Below, in pieces: positions 17,312-26,701 of a stretch of 64,000 bases of DNA. How positions within the stretch are numbered: the first letter of the stretch is position 1; the number at the start of each line of letters is the position of its first letter. The notes under the pieces are model-generated. The model was not told the DNA's origin, did no database searches, and saw only the letters and a list, made by a program, of their open reading frames with translations. This stretch comes from Lachnospiraceae bacterium (GTDB lineage: Bacteria; Bacillota; Clostridia; Lachnospirales; Lachnospiraceae). The position numbers were made by a program, and so were the translations under genes. Location of the stretch: contig QXWW01000002.1 in NCBI GenBank assembly GCA_009911185.1, forward strand, positions 1 through 64,000. Reading direction: 5' to 3'.

Positions 17312-17948
17312 GAACTTGTCTGAAAACTAAATATTGCACAATTCCCTCTGTTTTTGTGCAATAAAACAAAAACGGGAGTCCTGTTCCATGCATTAAACGC
17401 GGAGACTGATTATGAGAACCTGCGTATCGACTCTACGATTGTAAAAAACCACCAGCATGGCACTGGCGGAAAAAGGGGCTAAAAACAGCGATTCCAACCA
17501 GCATACAGGCAAAAGCCGCGGAGGAAACAGCACAAAAATCCAAGCGGCTGTAGATGGGCTGGGAAATCCTGTTTATTTCCAGCTTTCCAAAGGTAATCTG
17601 AATGATAATGTTCTTGCCATAGATGTTCTGTCCTATATGGAATTGGCAGGGGCAAATATTTCAGGAGACAAAGTCTATGGGACGACTGCAATAAGGGAAT
17701 ACATCACAGCTCAAAATGCCACCTATACACTCCCACCAAAGACAAACATATCAGAACCATGGGACCGTGACTGGTGGGTTTATAAAGAACGCCATTTAGT
17801 AGAATGCTTTTTCAACAAACTCAAACATTTCTTTAGGGTGGCAACGCGTTATGATAAAATGTCTGATTCTTTTCTGGTATTCATTTATGTCACGGCAATT
17901 TTTATTTTGTCTAAATAGTACAGGAAGAACAAGTTTTCAGACACACTC
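17312..17948 (+). mobile_element. Internally deleted IS5-type insertion element
   Basis: The ends are inverted repeats: left GAACTTGTCTGAAAACT (from 17312) and right, read on the minus strand, GAGTGTGTCTGAAAACT (to 17948), with 12 terminal-proximal bases identical (TGTCTGAAAACT). TA flanks both sides (17310-17311 and 17949-17950), fitting a TA target duplication as in the IS427 group. The element is only about 637 bases because the first part of the transposase gene is missing, so it cannot move on its own. Confidence 0.82.
17369..17918 (+). pseudogene. IS5 family transposase remnant, frameshifted
   Basis: The reading frame begins without a start at VLFHALNAETDYENL, continues through RIDSTIVKNHQHG (the first catalytic Asp region), then changes frame at a run of A and G near 17465-17480. 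It goes on as KSRGGNSTKIQAAVDGLGNPVYF, ISGDKVYGT (second Asp region) and ERHLVECFFNKLKHF (Glu region). The DDE core is recognisable, but the N-terminal helix-turn-helix part is absent. IS427-group elements can use programmed frameshifting at such runs, so the shift alone need not be damage; the missing N-terminus is. Confidence 0.85.
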
Positions 17949-18577
17949 TAATTGTATTTGTTTTCAAAAAAGATAAATAGGTATTTATGTTTCTTCAAGA
18001 TATTTGGCTGACCAATCTGCACTTTTCTCATTTCCCGTTAAACTTAATTTTGTATGTAATGTTTTTGCTAACCCGATTAAATCATGCAATTCATTTGTTA
18101 TATTTAATGTCCTCACTGATAATTCACCAAATTCACAGTCTCCATTACAAATAGCTTCTTTACATTTTATGAATTAATAGTTGTGGATTGCATATTCTGA
18201 ATGAGAATTTATTTATCACAGTTAAAAAATTAAAAAAGTATTGAATAAGGTTATCTTCTTTAAATTGCTCCAAAATAATAAGTAGCTGCTTTGACCTTTC
18301 ATTATATAAAACACACCTAATACACGATTAAATATTCCTGCTCAAACTTTTCAGGCGTAGTAAGTCTTTTAACATTCAAATAGACACAAATATCCCATTC
18401 GCCTTTCCAACAAAACAGTTTTCATTGATTTCGTGACAGATGGTTGGAACGTTTAAGTACACCATTTGAAAATTAAGACGAAAACACATAATGAAAGCCC
18501 GCAATATCAACTTAAAGAAAATATAACCGATATAAATATCAGATGATTAAAAAACTAAAAAGGAAAGGAGCCGGAAA
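17949..18577. other. Decayed region with short gene fragments
   Basis: No intact gene. On the minus strand, 17985-18175 is an open stretch of about 62 codons ending SADWSAKYLEET-stop with plausible codon use, but it has no start codon and runs into a stop upstream. A second minus fragment of about 35 codons near 18320-18425 contains GEWDICVYLNVKRLTTPEK. Both look like ends of genes lost by deletion. The region is much lower in GC than its neighbours. Confidence 0.4.
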
Positions 18578-18817
18578 ATGGCAACAGATATGAAACAGGC
18601 AATAGACTCTTTAGAAAATGCTTTAAAATTGCAGATTCAGGCCAATACAGAAAGACGAGCTGCCAAAGCAGAACGGGAGGAAAAGGAATTTCGAGAGAAA
18701 TTAATGCGTTCCTTATCAAACAAAACAGAACTTGACGCTAAAGCTTCCCAGGTAAAGGGGACGCAGGATGCTGTACGCCGGGATCAGCTTATGACCCTTA
18801 TGATGGCAGGTTTTTAA
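18578..18817 (+). CDS. Small coiled-coil protein of unknown function
   Basis: A 79-residue, highly charged, helical protein (MKQAIDSLENALKLQ, RRAAKAEREEKEFREK) without a signal peptide or membrane helix. AAAGGAG about ten bases before the ATG and a start context unlike the surrounding decayed DNA suggest it is real. I do not recognise a family. It sits at the edge of the remnant-rich region and may belong to a lost mobile element; that is inference. Confidence 0.5.
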   Translation: MATDMKQAIDSLENALKLQIQANTERRAAKAEREEKEFREKLMRSLSNKTELDAKASQVKGTQDAVRRDQLMTLMMAGF

Positions 18818-18982
18818 CAAAACCTCACACAAAAAGGGGCGTTGCAGGTAAAAAGATTCTATCACACATGATAACAGTATAAACCATATTATCGCAGAAA
18901 CTTTACATCTTCTTACATCTTACAACAGCCCCGCCAAAAGTACAGGATCCATCATGATACATTTCTTTATTAATTTTATAGA

Positions 18983-19525
18983 TTATTTCAATAAGGCCCG
19001 CAACAGCATAATGTGGTACTCTTCATCCTTAATAATTCTTCTTAACACATCGTTGACACAATCGTCCTTTATCATCTTGATATGCGCCTCATACTGGTTT
19101 ATCGCCGCTTTTTCCGCTTCTATGTCCGCAAGCAGCATATTTCTTAGCTGCTCTGGAATTTTCAAATATTCCGGCGTCCACATTTTGCGGCGTCCGTCGC
19201 GGAATTTGGCTGTAAAATCGACATTGCCTCCCAGCAGGATAATCAACTCTCCCAACTTCTGCAAATGCATCATTTCCGCCATGGCAATTCCAAGCAGAGT
19301 TCTGGCCAGAGAGCAATTGTCTTTGGAAATACGGCTTTCATTGTTAATATACTGAGTGATTGCAGACATTTCTGACACTGCACCGCAATAGTCAATACTG
19401 AGCAGGTTGGCATACGCCGGATTTCTCTCGCGCACCTGAACAAGCGGATAGGGCAAATCCATCATAATAGGTTTGACTCCTGCAAAATCGCAATTATTTA
19501 CGAAAACATTTTCTTTTTCTCCCAT
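18983..19525 (-). CDS. Ferritin-like diiron-domain protein
   Basis: A 180-residue four-helix protein. The metal-ligand pattern of ferritin-like proteins is visible: GAVSEMSAITQY, AMAEMMHLQKLGELI (ExxH), EAEKAAINQYEAHI and KDEEYHIMLL (ExxH). It is close to the rubrerythrin/bacterioferritin superfamily but has no rubredoxin motif. Iron handling or oxidant defence is inferred from the fold. I chose the ATG at 19525, nine bases after GGAG; the open frame runs almost 300 bases further upstream, but that part has Cys/Arg/Trp-rich composition unlike a protein of this family. Confidence 0.75.
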   Translation of the reverse strand: MGEKENVFVNNCDFAGVKPIMMDLPYPLVQVRERNPAYANLLSIDYCGAVSEMSAITQYINNESRISKDNCSLARTLLGIAMAEMMHLQKLGELIILLGGNVDFTAKFRDGRRKMWTPEYLKIPEQLRNMLLADIEAEKAAINQYEAHIKMIKDDCVNDVLRRIIKDEEYHIMLLRALLK

Positions 19526-19877
19526 ACACGGCATCTCCTCATATCTCATGTTTAAAAAGTGTCTAAGATAATATATGAGATTTTTAAGATACTGTGCACT
19601 CCTTAGAATCCAGGTAAAAGATAAGCCAGGCCGCCATTTGGCATTACCGCACTGGCCGTGACACCATCTGCTTTCCTTGTCTTCTTTGCCTTGCATTGTG
19701 ACGCCATATCCATTCACCGTTATATTAAAAACCACATGCCGCCGTACTGGATATAATGTGGTGAAACTCGACAGAATCATTTTTCTGCGGCAAAAAGAAG
19801 GAAAGAGGAGATAGGACGGCATCGTCGACGAAAGCCAGAGCCGTCTGAGAAAAATCAGGCAGGGAGGATTCGCTGTA
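19526..19877. other. Spacer between the ferritin-like gene and degV
   Basis: The minus-strand frame of the ferritin-like gene stays open through most of this stretch, but without ribosome sites or recognisable domains. I see no RNA gene or clear terminator. Confidence 0.35.
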
Positions 19878-20726
19878 CTAGGCGGCTATAAAGAGCACGC
19901 CCAGAGTTCCCGGTCCGCAATGGCTGGAAACTACGCCTCCGGCACGAGTCTCTAAAATTTCATGAAACACGGACAGACTCTTAAGATAATCTGCCACCTG
20001 CTTTACAAGCTCCGGTGCACAACCCGAATGTGTAATAAATACCCGTTCCAGCCTGGCTTCTTTCAATTGCGGCTCCAAATCCTGTACATATGCCCGGATC
20101 ACTTTAGGCATACTTCCCCGGTATTTCTTACTGACATCCATCTTGCCGTCTGCCACCACAATTTTAGGATGGAGCTTCAGCATTCCTCCTGCAAGGGCCG
20201 CCATACCACTGCATCTGCCTCCCCGATGTAGATACACAAGGGTATCTACCACAAAGCTGCTGCGCACCAGAGGTTTTAACTCCTCCAATTTTTTTATGAT
20301 CTCTTGCGCATCTGCTCCCTTTTCAGCCATACAGGCGGCTTCAATTACCAAAAGTCCTATTCCGGTAGATAAATTCATGGAATCAACTGTAAATACACGG
20401 TCTGAAGCCTCTAATTCTTCTGCTGCAAGACGCATCACATTCAAAGAAGCCGACATACTCTCAGAAATCGCAAAACAAAGAAGCTGACTGCCCTCCTCCA
20501 GTAAGGGCTTCATACACTCTACGGCATCTTCGATGGTAGGCGCCGCCGTCTTAGGCGTGGTTTTGTTCGCATCGGACCAGATAAAAATCTCATCTGGCGT
20601 TATATCAACGCCATCTTTATGATCTTCCTCTCCCAGCAATACATGAAGCGGGAGTATATTAATGTGATATCTCTCCAATAATTCCCGTGATAAATCACAG
20701 GTACTGTCTGATAAAATCTTTACCAT
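19878..20726 (-). CDS. DegV family fatty-acid-binding protein
   Basis: A 282-residue DegV protein. The N-terminus KILSDSTCDLS, the SMSASLNVMRLAAE segment and DTLVYLHRGGRCSG are typical. Family members bind fatty acids, and in Firmicutes such proteins (FakB) present them to the kinase FakA; no fakA is nearby. The start at 20726 is preceded by a GAGAG-type site six bases upstream; an ATG at 20765 would add 13 residues that do not match the family. Length fits. Confidence 0.88.
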   Translation of the reverse strand: MVKILSDSTCDLSRELLERYHINILPLHVLLGEEDHKDGVDITPDEIFIWSDANKTTPKTAAPTIEDAVECMKPLLEEGSQLLCFAISESMSASLNVMRLAAEELEASDRVFTVDSMNLSTGIGLLVIEAACMAEKGADAQEIIKKLEELKPLVRSSFVVDTLVYLHRGGRCSGMAALAGGMLKLHPKIVVADGKMDVSKKYRGSMPKVIRAYVQDLEPQLKEARLERVFITHSGCAPELVKQVADYLKSLSVFHEILETRAGGVVSSHCGPGTLGVLFIAA

Positions 20727-20843
20727 ATTTTGCTCTCTTTTCTGTCTGGAATTTGCTGCAGACATAGTTCCAATAGCATGATTCTATGATACAGCTAACA
20801 TTACTATACCCGTTATTATTGCTTTTTTCAAGAAATTCCTTCA

Positions 20844-21212
20844 TTACATTTCCTCCCCAAATCTGCGTTTTAATTCCTTTTCGGTAGGAATGATCGGCAA
20901 CATCATCACCACACACTGCAGCATGGCCAGACCGCCTCCCACATATCCAACGGTATCGATGTTTCTGCCAATAATGCCAAGCATAACTATAACGGATACT
21001 ATCAAAAGCGCTATCCCGAACCGCAGCCAAAGCCGACCAAAATAATGATGGGCGTAACGCCATGCCTCCGCGCTTTTCATGGAACGCGCCGTCCGATAAC
21101 CGTAAATGTTATTAATGTTGCGGGGCGGTCTGCGTAAAAACAGCCATCCCAGAACAATCATAGAACCTGGAATCAACAGATCCATCACCAGCATAAAAAT
21201 CCAAAAATACAT
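20844..21212 (-). CDS. SdpI family membrane protein
   Basis: A 122-residue protein with three membrane helices and the family motif INNIYGYRTARSMKSAEAWRYAHHYFGR. Bacillus SdpI confers immunity to the SdpC toxin, but most homologues occur without a toxin gene, as here, and their role is unknown. I prefer the second ATG (21212) because GGAGGG directly abuts the first. Confidence 0.82.
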   Translation of the reverse strand: MYFWIFMLVMDLLIPGSMIVLGWLFLRRPPRNINNIYGYRTARSMKSAEAWRYAHHYFGRLWLRFGIALLIVSVIVMLGIIGRNIDTVGYVGGGLAMLQCVVMMLPIIPTEKELKRRFGEEM

Positions 21213-21355
21213 CGCCATCCCTCCAAAAGTAAACTTATTTCCATACAGTCCTGCTATCAGCTGCGCCAGACAATACGCTTATGTGAAAAAACCTCTGCTA
21301 CTGGTCAGAAATGTGATTTAGAGTATATTTCCTCATATTTTTCACACCTGCTTTT

Positions 21356-22147
21356 CTAAGACGCCAAATCTTTTCTGACATACACAATATATGCCGTACA
21401 AACGCCCAGAATAAGAATACCTGCGCCTAAAACCGCTGCCCCGGCGAATACCTCTCCTGTCTGGAATAAATCAGAAGCATTTGCATAAGAAAAGGGGCTT
21501 GCCAGTTTGTAATCTGATAAATCCGGGATTACACGGGCAATTAAGTCATAGGCATATAAGACCAAAACTAAGCCCAGACCAAGCCCTAATTTATTTTTTC
21601 TCTGAAAGGCGGAAATTGCAAAACAGATACCAGCAATTTCCAACTGCATCAATAATTGCATTCCATGGTATATGAAGAACTCTTTCAAGGGCATTTCTTC
21701 CGCTAATACCGCGATTCCTATCGCATAAAACGCTATACAGATAAGGTTCATCAGCGCAACGTGTGAAAAGACAGCGGCCCATTTCGCCAATACCACTTTT
21801 CCTCTCTGTAGCGACAAAGTAAACAGAAATTCACTGGTATGCCCGTCTTCCTCTTTCGACAACATATTGGTACTGATGATGGCAGCAAACATGGCTCCGC
21901 CTAAAGCATGGATATTTCCCACTTCTGCCGCATAAAATCCCTGCAGTGTACCGATATTTAACTGATTCATACCGAAAGCGTCAGAAAACGCACCCATAGA
22001 AGCAAAATTTTCAGCCATTCCTTCCATACTCTCCTGCATACTGGAAAAAAGCAAAATACACGCCATTCCCATACCGCCCACACACAAAGACCAAATCAAC
22101 AGGCTTTTTATAGATGTCCTCATTTCATGTTTATAGATTGTAAGCAT
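21356..22147 (-). CDS. ABC-2 type transporter permease
   Basis: A 263-residue membrane protein with about six helices. It starts MLTIYKHEMRTSIKSLLIWSLC, a typical ABC-2 N-terminus, with AGGAGG six bases before the ATG at 22147. The segment SKEEDGHTSEFLFTLSLQRGKVVLAKW is the coupling-helix region common in this family. It is encoded 25 bases after its ATPase and forms an exporter with it. The substrate is unknown. Confidence 0.88.
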   Translation of the reverse strand: MLTIYKHEMRTSIKSLLIWSLCVGGMGMACILLFSSMQESMEGMAENFASMGAFSDAFGMNQLNIGTLQGFYAAEVGNIHALGGAMFAAIISTNMLSKEEDGHTSEFLFTLSLQRGKVVLAKWAAVFSHVALMNLICIAFYAIGIAVLAEEMPLKEFFIYHGMQLLMQLEIAGICFAISAFQRKNKLGLGLGLVLVLYAYDLIARVIPDLSDYKLASPFSYANASDLFQTGEVFAGAAVLGAGILILGVCTAYIVYVRKDLAS

Positions 22148-22172
22148 AACAAACCTCCTGTTACTGTTGGCA

Positions 22173-23006
22173 TTAGTTTTCATCGTCCTGATAAAAATGC
22201 AGAAAAATTTCATCTAAAGACGGTTCCTCGATTAAAATATCTGTAATGGTGCTTTCTGCCAATTCCCCCAGCAATTTCTTTAAATCACCTTTATAGATGT
22301 AACTCTCCTGCCTGCCCTCCCGTACAATCTGAATCCTCTTAGCGTTTGTCCTTGTGAGATTTTCCACGGTATCTGTACATTGCAGTCTCCCTTCTTTCAT
22401 AATTGCCGCATTCTTGCAATATCTTTTTATCTCCGAGAGGACATGCGTTGACAGCAGGCAGGTAGCCCCCTGCTGCACATATTCCTGAATCAGCCTGAAA
22501 AATTCGGTCTGCATCAGCGGATCCAGACCACTGGTCGGCTCGTCAAATACAAACAATCTGGGCCTGTGCTGCATCGCGCATATAATACCTGCTTTTTTAC
22601 GATTGCCCAAAGATAAATCGCGGATTCTTTTATTTACATCTACTTGCAGACGTTCACACAATTTTTCTGCCTCTTTCCCACAATCCCTTTTGCGCACATC
22701 AGCAGCCATCTTTATTAAATCTTTTACCTTCATAGAAGGGTAAAACATCGTTTCCGAGGGCATGTAACCAATATCGCGCAGAATAAGTTCTCTGTTGTTT
22801 CTAATATCTTTCCCAAAAATATGTACGCTGCCTTTCTGAAACTGTATCAGTCCCAACATGGAACGGATCGTAGTAGATTTGCCTGCTCCATTAGGACCAA
22901 GAAAACCGAAAATATCTCCTTCTTGCACCTGGAAACTCACATCAGACACCCCTCTGTGCTTCCCATAATTCTTAGTCAGATTTTGAATCTCTATGACGTT
23001 ACCCAT
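22173..23006 (-). CDS. ABC transporter ATP-binding protein
   Basis: A 277-residue ATPase with Walker A GPNGAGKST (37-45), a divergent signature LSLGNRKKAG, Walker B RLFVFDEPTSGLDP and the switch His in LLSTHVLSE. It pairs with the downstream ABC-2 permease. Such pairs in Firmicutes often follow a GntR regulator, but none is present here. AAAGGAA precedes the ATG. Confidence 0.92.
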   Translation of the reverse strand: MGNVIEIQNLTKNYGKHRGVSDVSFQVQEGDIFGFLGPNGAGKSTTIRSMLGLIQFQKGSVHIFGKDIRNNRELILRDIGYMPSETMFYPSMKVKDLIKMAADVRKRDCGKEAEKLCERLQVDVNKRIRDLSLGNRKKAGIICAMQHRPRLFVFDEPTSGLDPLMQTEFFRLIQEYVQQGATCLLSTHVLSEIKRYCKNAAIMKEGRLQCTDTVENLTRTNAKRIQIVREGRQESYIYKGDLKKLLGELAESTITDILIEEPSLDEIFLHFYQDDEN

Positions 23007-23349
23007 ACTTCGTGTTCCTTTCCTGCAAAGAGTAAAAATCTATCATTCCATATGATTTTATCCAACAAGCCTCTCGTGTTCCATCCAGGCAGAAATTAAA
23101 CTTATGAGCTGCATGGTTCGTGCCAGGCGAATTTTCGACGGCGATGCGGTAGCATCGTCCGGAAATTTCAACCGCAATGGTGCGAAACATGTAATTCACC
23201 AGTTACTCTAGTATAAATATCAATCAGACAATACACTAGGTTTATTTTAACAATTAATTAGCAATTTGACAATTCCTCAAAACCCTTTTATTTAAAACGC
23301 CCCTCCGTTTCATACATGATTTTCTCAAAATAAGCCGCAAAACAACAAC
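23007..23349. other. Non-coding leader region of the ABC operon
   Basis: A 66-codon minus-strand frame overlaps the ABC ATPase start by eight bases, but I found no family match and no good ribosome site. A hairpin GGCGATGC/GCATCGTC lies near 23138-23157. A TATACT-like -10 on the minus strand at 23211-23216 may serve the ABC operon. Confidence 0.35.
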
Positions 23350-23384
23350 GTGGACCTGACAAAGATAAATATTGTCAGATCCAC
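23340..23384 (-). terminator. Terminator of the DEAD-box helicase gene
   Basis: On the minus strand GTGGATCTGACAA pairs with TTGTCAGGTCCAC (one G-U pair), followed by a T-rich tail GTTGTTGTTTT. It begins six bases after the stop codon. Confidence 0.82.
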
Positions 23385-23389
23385 TGATA

Positions 23390-24982
23390 CTATTTCTGAT
23401 TAGCCGGTTCAATATTAATACTCTTTCCTTTAATTTTTGCGCTGGTCATTGCCAGAAGCACTTCTTTGCCATATTCTCTGGGAACTTCCACAAACGTGTA
23501 TTTGTCATACATATCTATCGCACCCACCAGATCACCCGGCATTCCGGTTTCTCCGGCAATCGCCCCTAAAATATCTCCCGGTTTCACATGCTGCTTTTTT
23601 CCAATATTGATAAACAGACGCACCATTCCTTCTTCTGCGCCAGTGTCTCCAAACTCAAATCCTTCCATAGCGGCTCTCTGATTATCTTCGCTTCCGCCCA
23701 TAGCGAGCTTCAAAAACGCTGCTGCAATATCCATAGCAGTATAATCAGATTCATTCACCTGACGCTCAACCATATTAACCATTGCCGTCAAATCCTCTTC
23801 CTCAATCACTGTCCCAATATGTTCCATAATCTTTTCCAGCTTCACCTGCGCAACATCTTCCATACTGGGAATCTTTTGCGCCAGTATCTTCGTCTTGCAA
23901 TACCGCTGGATATCCTTTAATTTATAAACTTCTTTGCCTTTCACAAAGGTAAAAGAACGCCCTGTTCTGCCAGCACGTCCTGTTCTGCCAATGCGGTGCA
24001 CATAATATTCGTCATCCTGGGGTAAATCAAAATTAAACACAGCTTCTACGTCGTCCACATCTATTCCACGGGCCGCTACATCCGTAGCCACAAGAATTTC
24101 CGCTTTCCCATTGCGGAATTTGTTCATTACCCGGTCGCGCTGCGCCTGTTTCATATCTCCATGAAGCCCTTCCGCAAAGTAACCTCTGCCCTGGAGGGCG
24201 CTTGACAATTCATCCACCATCCGCTTGGTATTACAGAAAACCAAAGAAAGTTTGGGATCGTACACATCTAACAGGCGGCTGAGCACTTCCACCTTATCTT
24301 TGCGTTTCACATCATAGTAATACTGCTCGATATTTGGTACTGTCAGTTCCTTTTTTACAACTTTGATGGTAACGGCATCCTTCTGGTACTTCCTGGTAAT
24401 ATCTAAAATGGGTTTCGGCATGGTCGCGGAAAACAGCACCGTCTGCCGTTCCTGCGGAATATATTCGAGCACCGTCTCAATATCTTCCCTGAATCCCATA
24501 TTGAGCATTTCGTCCGCTTCATCCAATACAATGGTATTGACATAATCGCAGCGAATCGTTTTTCTTCTCAAATGGTCCATGACGCGTCCGGGAGTCCCGA
24601 TAATAATCTGAGCTCCGCCTTTCAGAGAACGAATCTGTTTGACAATATCCTGTCCGCCGTAAACTGGAAGAATCTTGATCCCGTGCATATATTTCGCCAG
24701 ATTACGAATCTCCTCTGCCACCTGAATGGCCAGCTCCCTGGTAGGGCAAAGCACAATTGACTGGGTCTTTTTATTATGAGGGTCCGCCTTCATTAAAAGA
24801 GGGATTCCGAATGCTGCCGTTTTCCCGGTACCTGTCTGTGCCTGTCCAATTACGTCCACGCCCTCCATTACAACCGGAATGGCCTTGCCCTGGATAGGAG
24901 TGGCCTCCTCGAATCCCATTTCCCGAATACCTTTTAATATTTTCGGATATAAATTTAATTCGTCAAATCTTACTGTTTCCAT
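23390..24982 (-). CDS. DEAD-box RNA helicase with DbpA-type RNA-binding domain
   Basis: A 530-residue ATP-dependent RNA helicase. The Q-motif region (ATPIQGKAIP), Walker A AQTGTGKT, DEAD (VLDEADEMLNMGF), SAT and HRIGRTGRAGRTG are all intact. The last 75 residues (MVRLFINIGKKQHVKPGDILGA and on) form a DbpA-type RNA-recognition domain. It is most like CshA/DeaD enzymes for ribosome assembly and cold adaptation. The gene is flanked by a terminator and a long upstream gap, so it is probably its own unit. Confidence 0.93.
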   Translation of the reverse strand: METVRFDELNLYPKILKGIREMGFEEATPIQGKAIPVVMEGVDVIGQAQTGTGKTAAFGIPLLMKADPHNKKTQSIVLCPTRELAIQVAEEIRNLAKYMHGIKILPVYGGQDIVKQIRSLKGGAQIIIGTPGRVMDHLRRKTIRCDYVNTIVLDEADEMLNMGFREDIETVLEYIPQERQTVLFSATMPKPILDITRKYQKDAVTIKVVKKELTVPNIEQYYYDVKRKDKVEVLSRLLDVYDPKLSLVFCNTKRMVDELSSALQGRGYFAEGLHGDMKQAQRDRVMNKFRNGKAEILVATDVAARGIDVDDVEAVFNFDLPQDDEYYVHRIGRTGRAGRTGRSFTFVKGKEVYKLKDIQRYCKTKILAQKIPSMEDVAQVKLEKIMEHIGTVIEEEDLTAMVNMVERQVNESDYTAMDIAAAFLKLAMGGSEDNQRAAMEGFEFGDTGAEEGMVRLFINIGKKQHVKPGDILGAIAGETGMPGDLVGAIDMYDKYTFVEVPREYGKEVLLAMTSAKIKGKSINIEPANQK

Positions 24983-25157
24983 ATATTTCCTTCCACTTCC
25001 TTAATTTGAACACTGTTGCTAATCATAGCAAAGAAACGTGCAAATGTCAATTACAGATCGCACAAAGCAAATGAAACATTTATCACAGCCTCCAGTCAAA
25101 AACTTTTTAAATGGTATTGACTTAACATTCCAATTGGTATAGTATTGAATAATAAAA

Positions 25158-25180
25158 TATATAGTTTTTAAAACTATATA
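25158..25180. promoter_or_regulatory. Perfect 11-1-11 AT-rich palindrome before the HlyIII gene
   Basis: TATATAGTTTT-T-AAAACTATATA. It lies just downstream of a promoter-like TTGACT at 25117-25122 and about 70 bases before the ATG, a place where a repressor could bind. Confidence 0.5.
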
Positions 25181-25249
25181 AAATATTTTTTGATACTTTA
25201 CATATACTTACAAATGAACTGATGATTTTCAACATAAGGAGATGATTCC

Positions 25250-25915
25250 ATGAAATTTAAGTTAAAAGACCCCGGAAGTTCTATTACTCACTTTATCGGT
25301 ATGCTAATGGCCTTGTTTTCCGCAACGCCTCTGTTGTTACGAGCCTCCCTGAACCCGGACAAGGTGCATGTGATTTCTCTTGCCGTATTTATTCTGAGCA
25401 TGATTCTGCTTTACGGTGCAAGCGCCACTTACCATGCGCTGGATTTGTCGGAAAAAACTAACTGCCTTCTTCGCAAGCTGGATCATATTATGATTTTCAT
25501 ATTAATAGCCGGAACTTACACGCCAGTCTGTGTGATTGTGCTCAACGGCAAGGTCGGTTACAGTCTCCTGGCTCTGGTATGGAGCATTGCGCTGGTAGGG
25601 ATACTGGTGAAAGCCTTCTGGATTACCTGTCCCAAATGGTTTTCTTCCATATTATATATCGCCATGGGCTGGGTATGCGTTCTCGCTTTTACGCAGATTA
25701 TTAATTCTCTGTCCCGCCAGGCATTCTTATGGCTGCTTGCCGGCGGTATTATCTATACCATTGGCGGCGTCATTTACGCACTGAAACTGCCCATTTTTAA
25801 TTCCAGGCATAAGAACTTCGGTTCTCATGAAATCTTTCATTTGTTTGTCATGGGCGGAAGTATCTGCCACTTTATTATGATGTACTGTTTTGTGGCAAAC
25901 ATGCCGCTGTTATAA
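25250..25915 (+). CDS. HlyIII/PAQR family membrane protein
   Basis: A 221-residue protein with seven membrane helices. The family's conserved residues are present: SATYHAL in helix 2, RKLDHIMIFILIAGTYTP, and HEIFHLFVMGGSICHF near the C-terminus. The His residues probably bind zinc. Despite the name haemolysin III, the cellular role is not settled; relatives act in membrane fluidity. AAGGAGATGA precedes the ATG. Confidence 0.9.
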   Translation: MKFKLKDPGSSITHFIGMLMALFSATPLLLRASLNPDKVHVISLAVFILSMILLYGASATYHALDLSEKTNCLLRKLDHIMIFILIAGTYTPVCVIVLNGKVGYSLLALVWSIALVGILVKAFWITCPKWFSSILYIAMGWVCVLAFTQIINSLSRQAFLWLLAGGIIYTIGGVIYALKLPIFNSRHKNFGSHEIFHLFVMGGSICHFIMMYCFVANMPLL

Positions 25916-25938
25916 AAACTTCGTACAAAAAATAATGT

Positions 25939-25980
25939 AAATCCAGTTGACGCAACAATTACGCCAACTGGATTTCTTTT
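25939..25980. terminator. Bidirectional terminator after HlyIII gene
   Basis: AAATCCAGTTGACG pairs with CGCCAACTGGATTT (one mismatch), followed by CTTTT on the plus strand. It lies between two convergent genes. Confidence 0.82.
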
Positions 25981-26019
25981 ACATATCGCACCAGACAAGA
26001 CATATCCGCATGAACGGAT

Positions 26020-26289
26020 TTACCCGCCGTTTTCTTTTTTGCGTATCAGCTCTTCCTTATCATTTCTGGTAAGCCGTTTGATCTGTGCCTCGCGCTTCAT
26101 TGCCTCCTGTCTGGTCTCATATTCCTCAAAATACACCAGTTCTACAGGCGTGCGGACTCTGGTATACTTTCCTCCTTTTCCTTCGTTATGAGCCTTCAGG
26201 CGTTTCTCAAGATTGTTTGTCCACCCCGTATACAGAGTTCCGTCGCTGCACCGAAGCATATATGTCACATTCCTGTTTTCTGCATACAT
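26020..26289 (-). CDS. GIY-YIG domain nuclease-like protein
   Basis: An 89-residue single-domain protein of the UPF0213 type. The GIY-YIG core is seen as TYMLRCSDGTLYTGWTNNLEKRLKAHNEGKGGKYT, followed by the Arg/Glu-bearing segment RQEAMKREAQIKRL. These small proteins are widespread and their substrate is unknown. I chose the ATG at 26289 with AAAGG upstream rather than the longer frame. Confidence 0.85.
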   Translation of the reverse strand: MYAENRNVTYMLRCSDGTLYTGWTNNLEKRLKAHNEGKGGKYTRVRTPVELVYFEEYETRQEAMKREAQIKRLTRNDKEELIRKKENGG

Positions 26290-26701
26290 ATAAACCGCCT
26301 TTCTGCTGTTCTTATCCGTACAAAATCCCAAACCTCACAAAGGAAACCACTTTTCATACCCTGACTATGTACAGAGACTGCAAGCAGTCTCCTATATGCA
26401 AAGCAGCAGCAAAAACAGGTACTTTTCCAACTTCAGTCACAGTATCGTCAATTCCTGAATTTCATAGTAAGAGAGCCCTGCTGCGAATTGTCTATACAGA
26501 TATTTTATGAATGAAATGCTGTTATGTGCCTGTTTTCTGCCCTATCTCTTTCAGCCTTTTGTCTCCATTATCTATTTTAACATACTATTGCCCGTATCAC
26601 TATCCGCTTACGTAAAAATTTACACACTAAAAATATCTGTACTGAAAATGAGCAGACAGCATATGCCGTCTGCCCGCCTGAAGCTGAATTTACCATGTCT
26701 G
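26290..26701. other. Intergenic region
   Basis: No coding signal. It holds the hairpin listed at 26652-26673, and otherwise nothing I can identify. Confidence 0.4.
26652..26673 (-). terminator. Possible terminator of spoIIQ
   Basis: GCAGAC-A-GCATATGC-C-GTCTGC is a near-perfect hairpin about 30 bases after the stop. The T-tail on the minus strand (TCATTTTC) is weak. Confidence 0.45.

Noticed and set aside
18983-19822. Long form (279 residues) of the ferritin-like protein
   Set aside because: The extra N-terminal part has no domain and no ribosome site; the ATG at 19525 has one.
20844-21212. Bacteriocin immunity system around the SdpI-like gene
   Set aside because: No SdpC-like toxin or SdpR regulator is adjacent; the neighbouring ABC exporter is a separate unit without a bacteriocin precursor.
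22999-23199. 66-codon minus-strand frame overlapping the ABC ATPase start
   Set aside because: No ribosome site of note, no recognisable domain, and a hairpin runs through it; more likely leader DNA.
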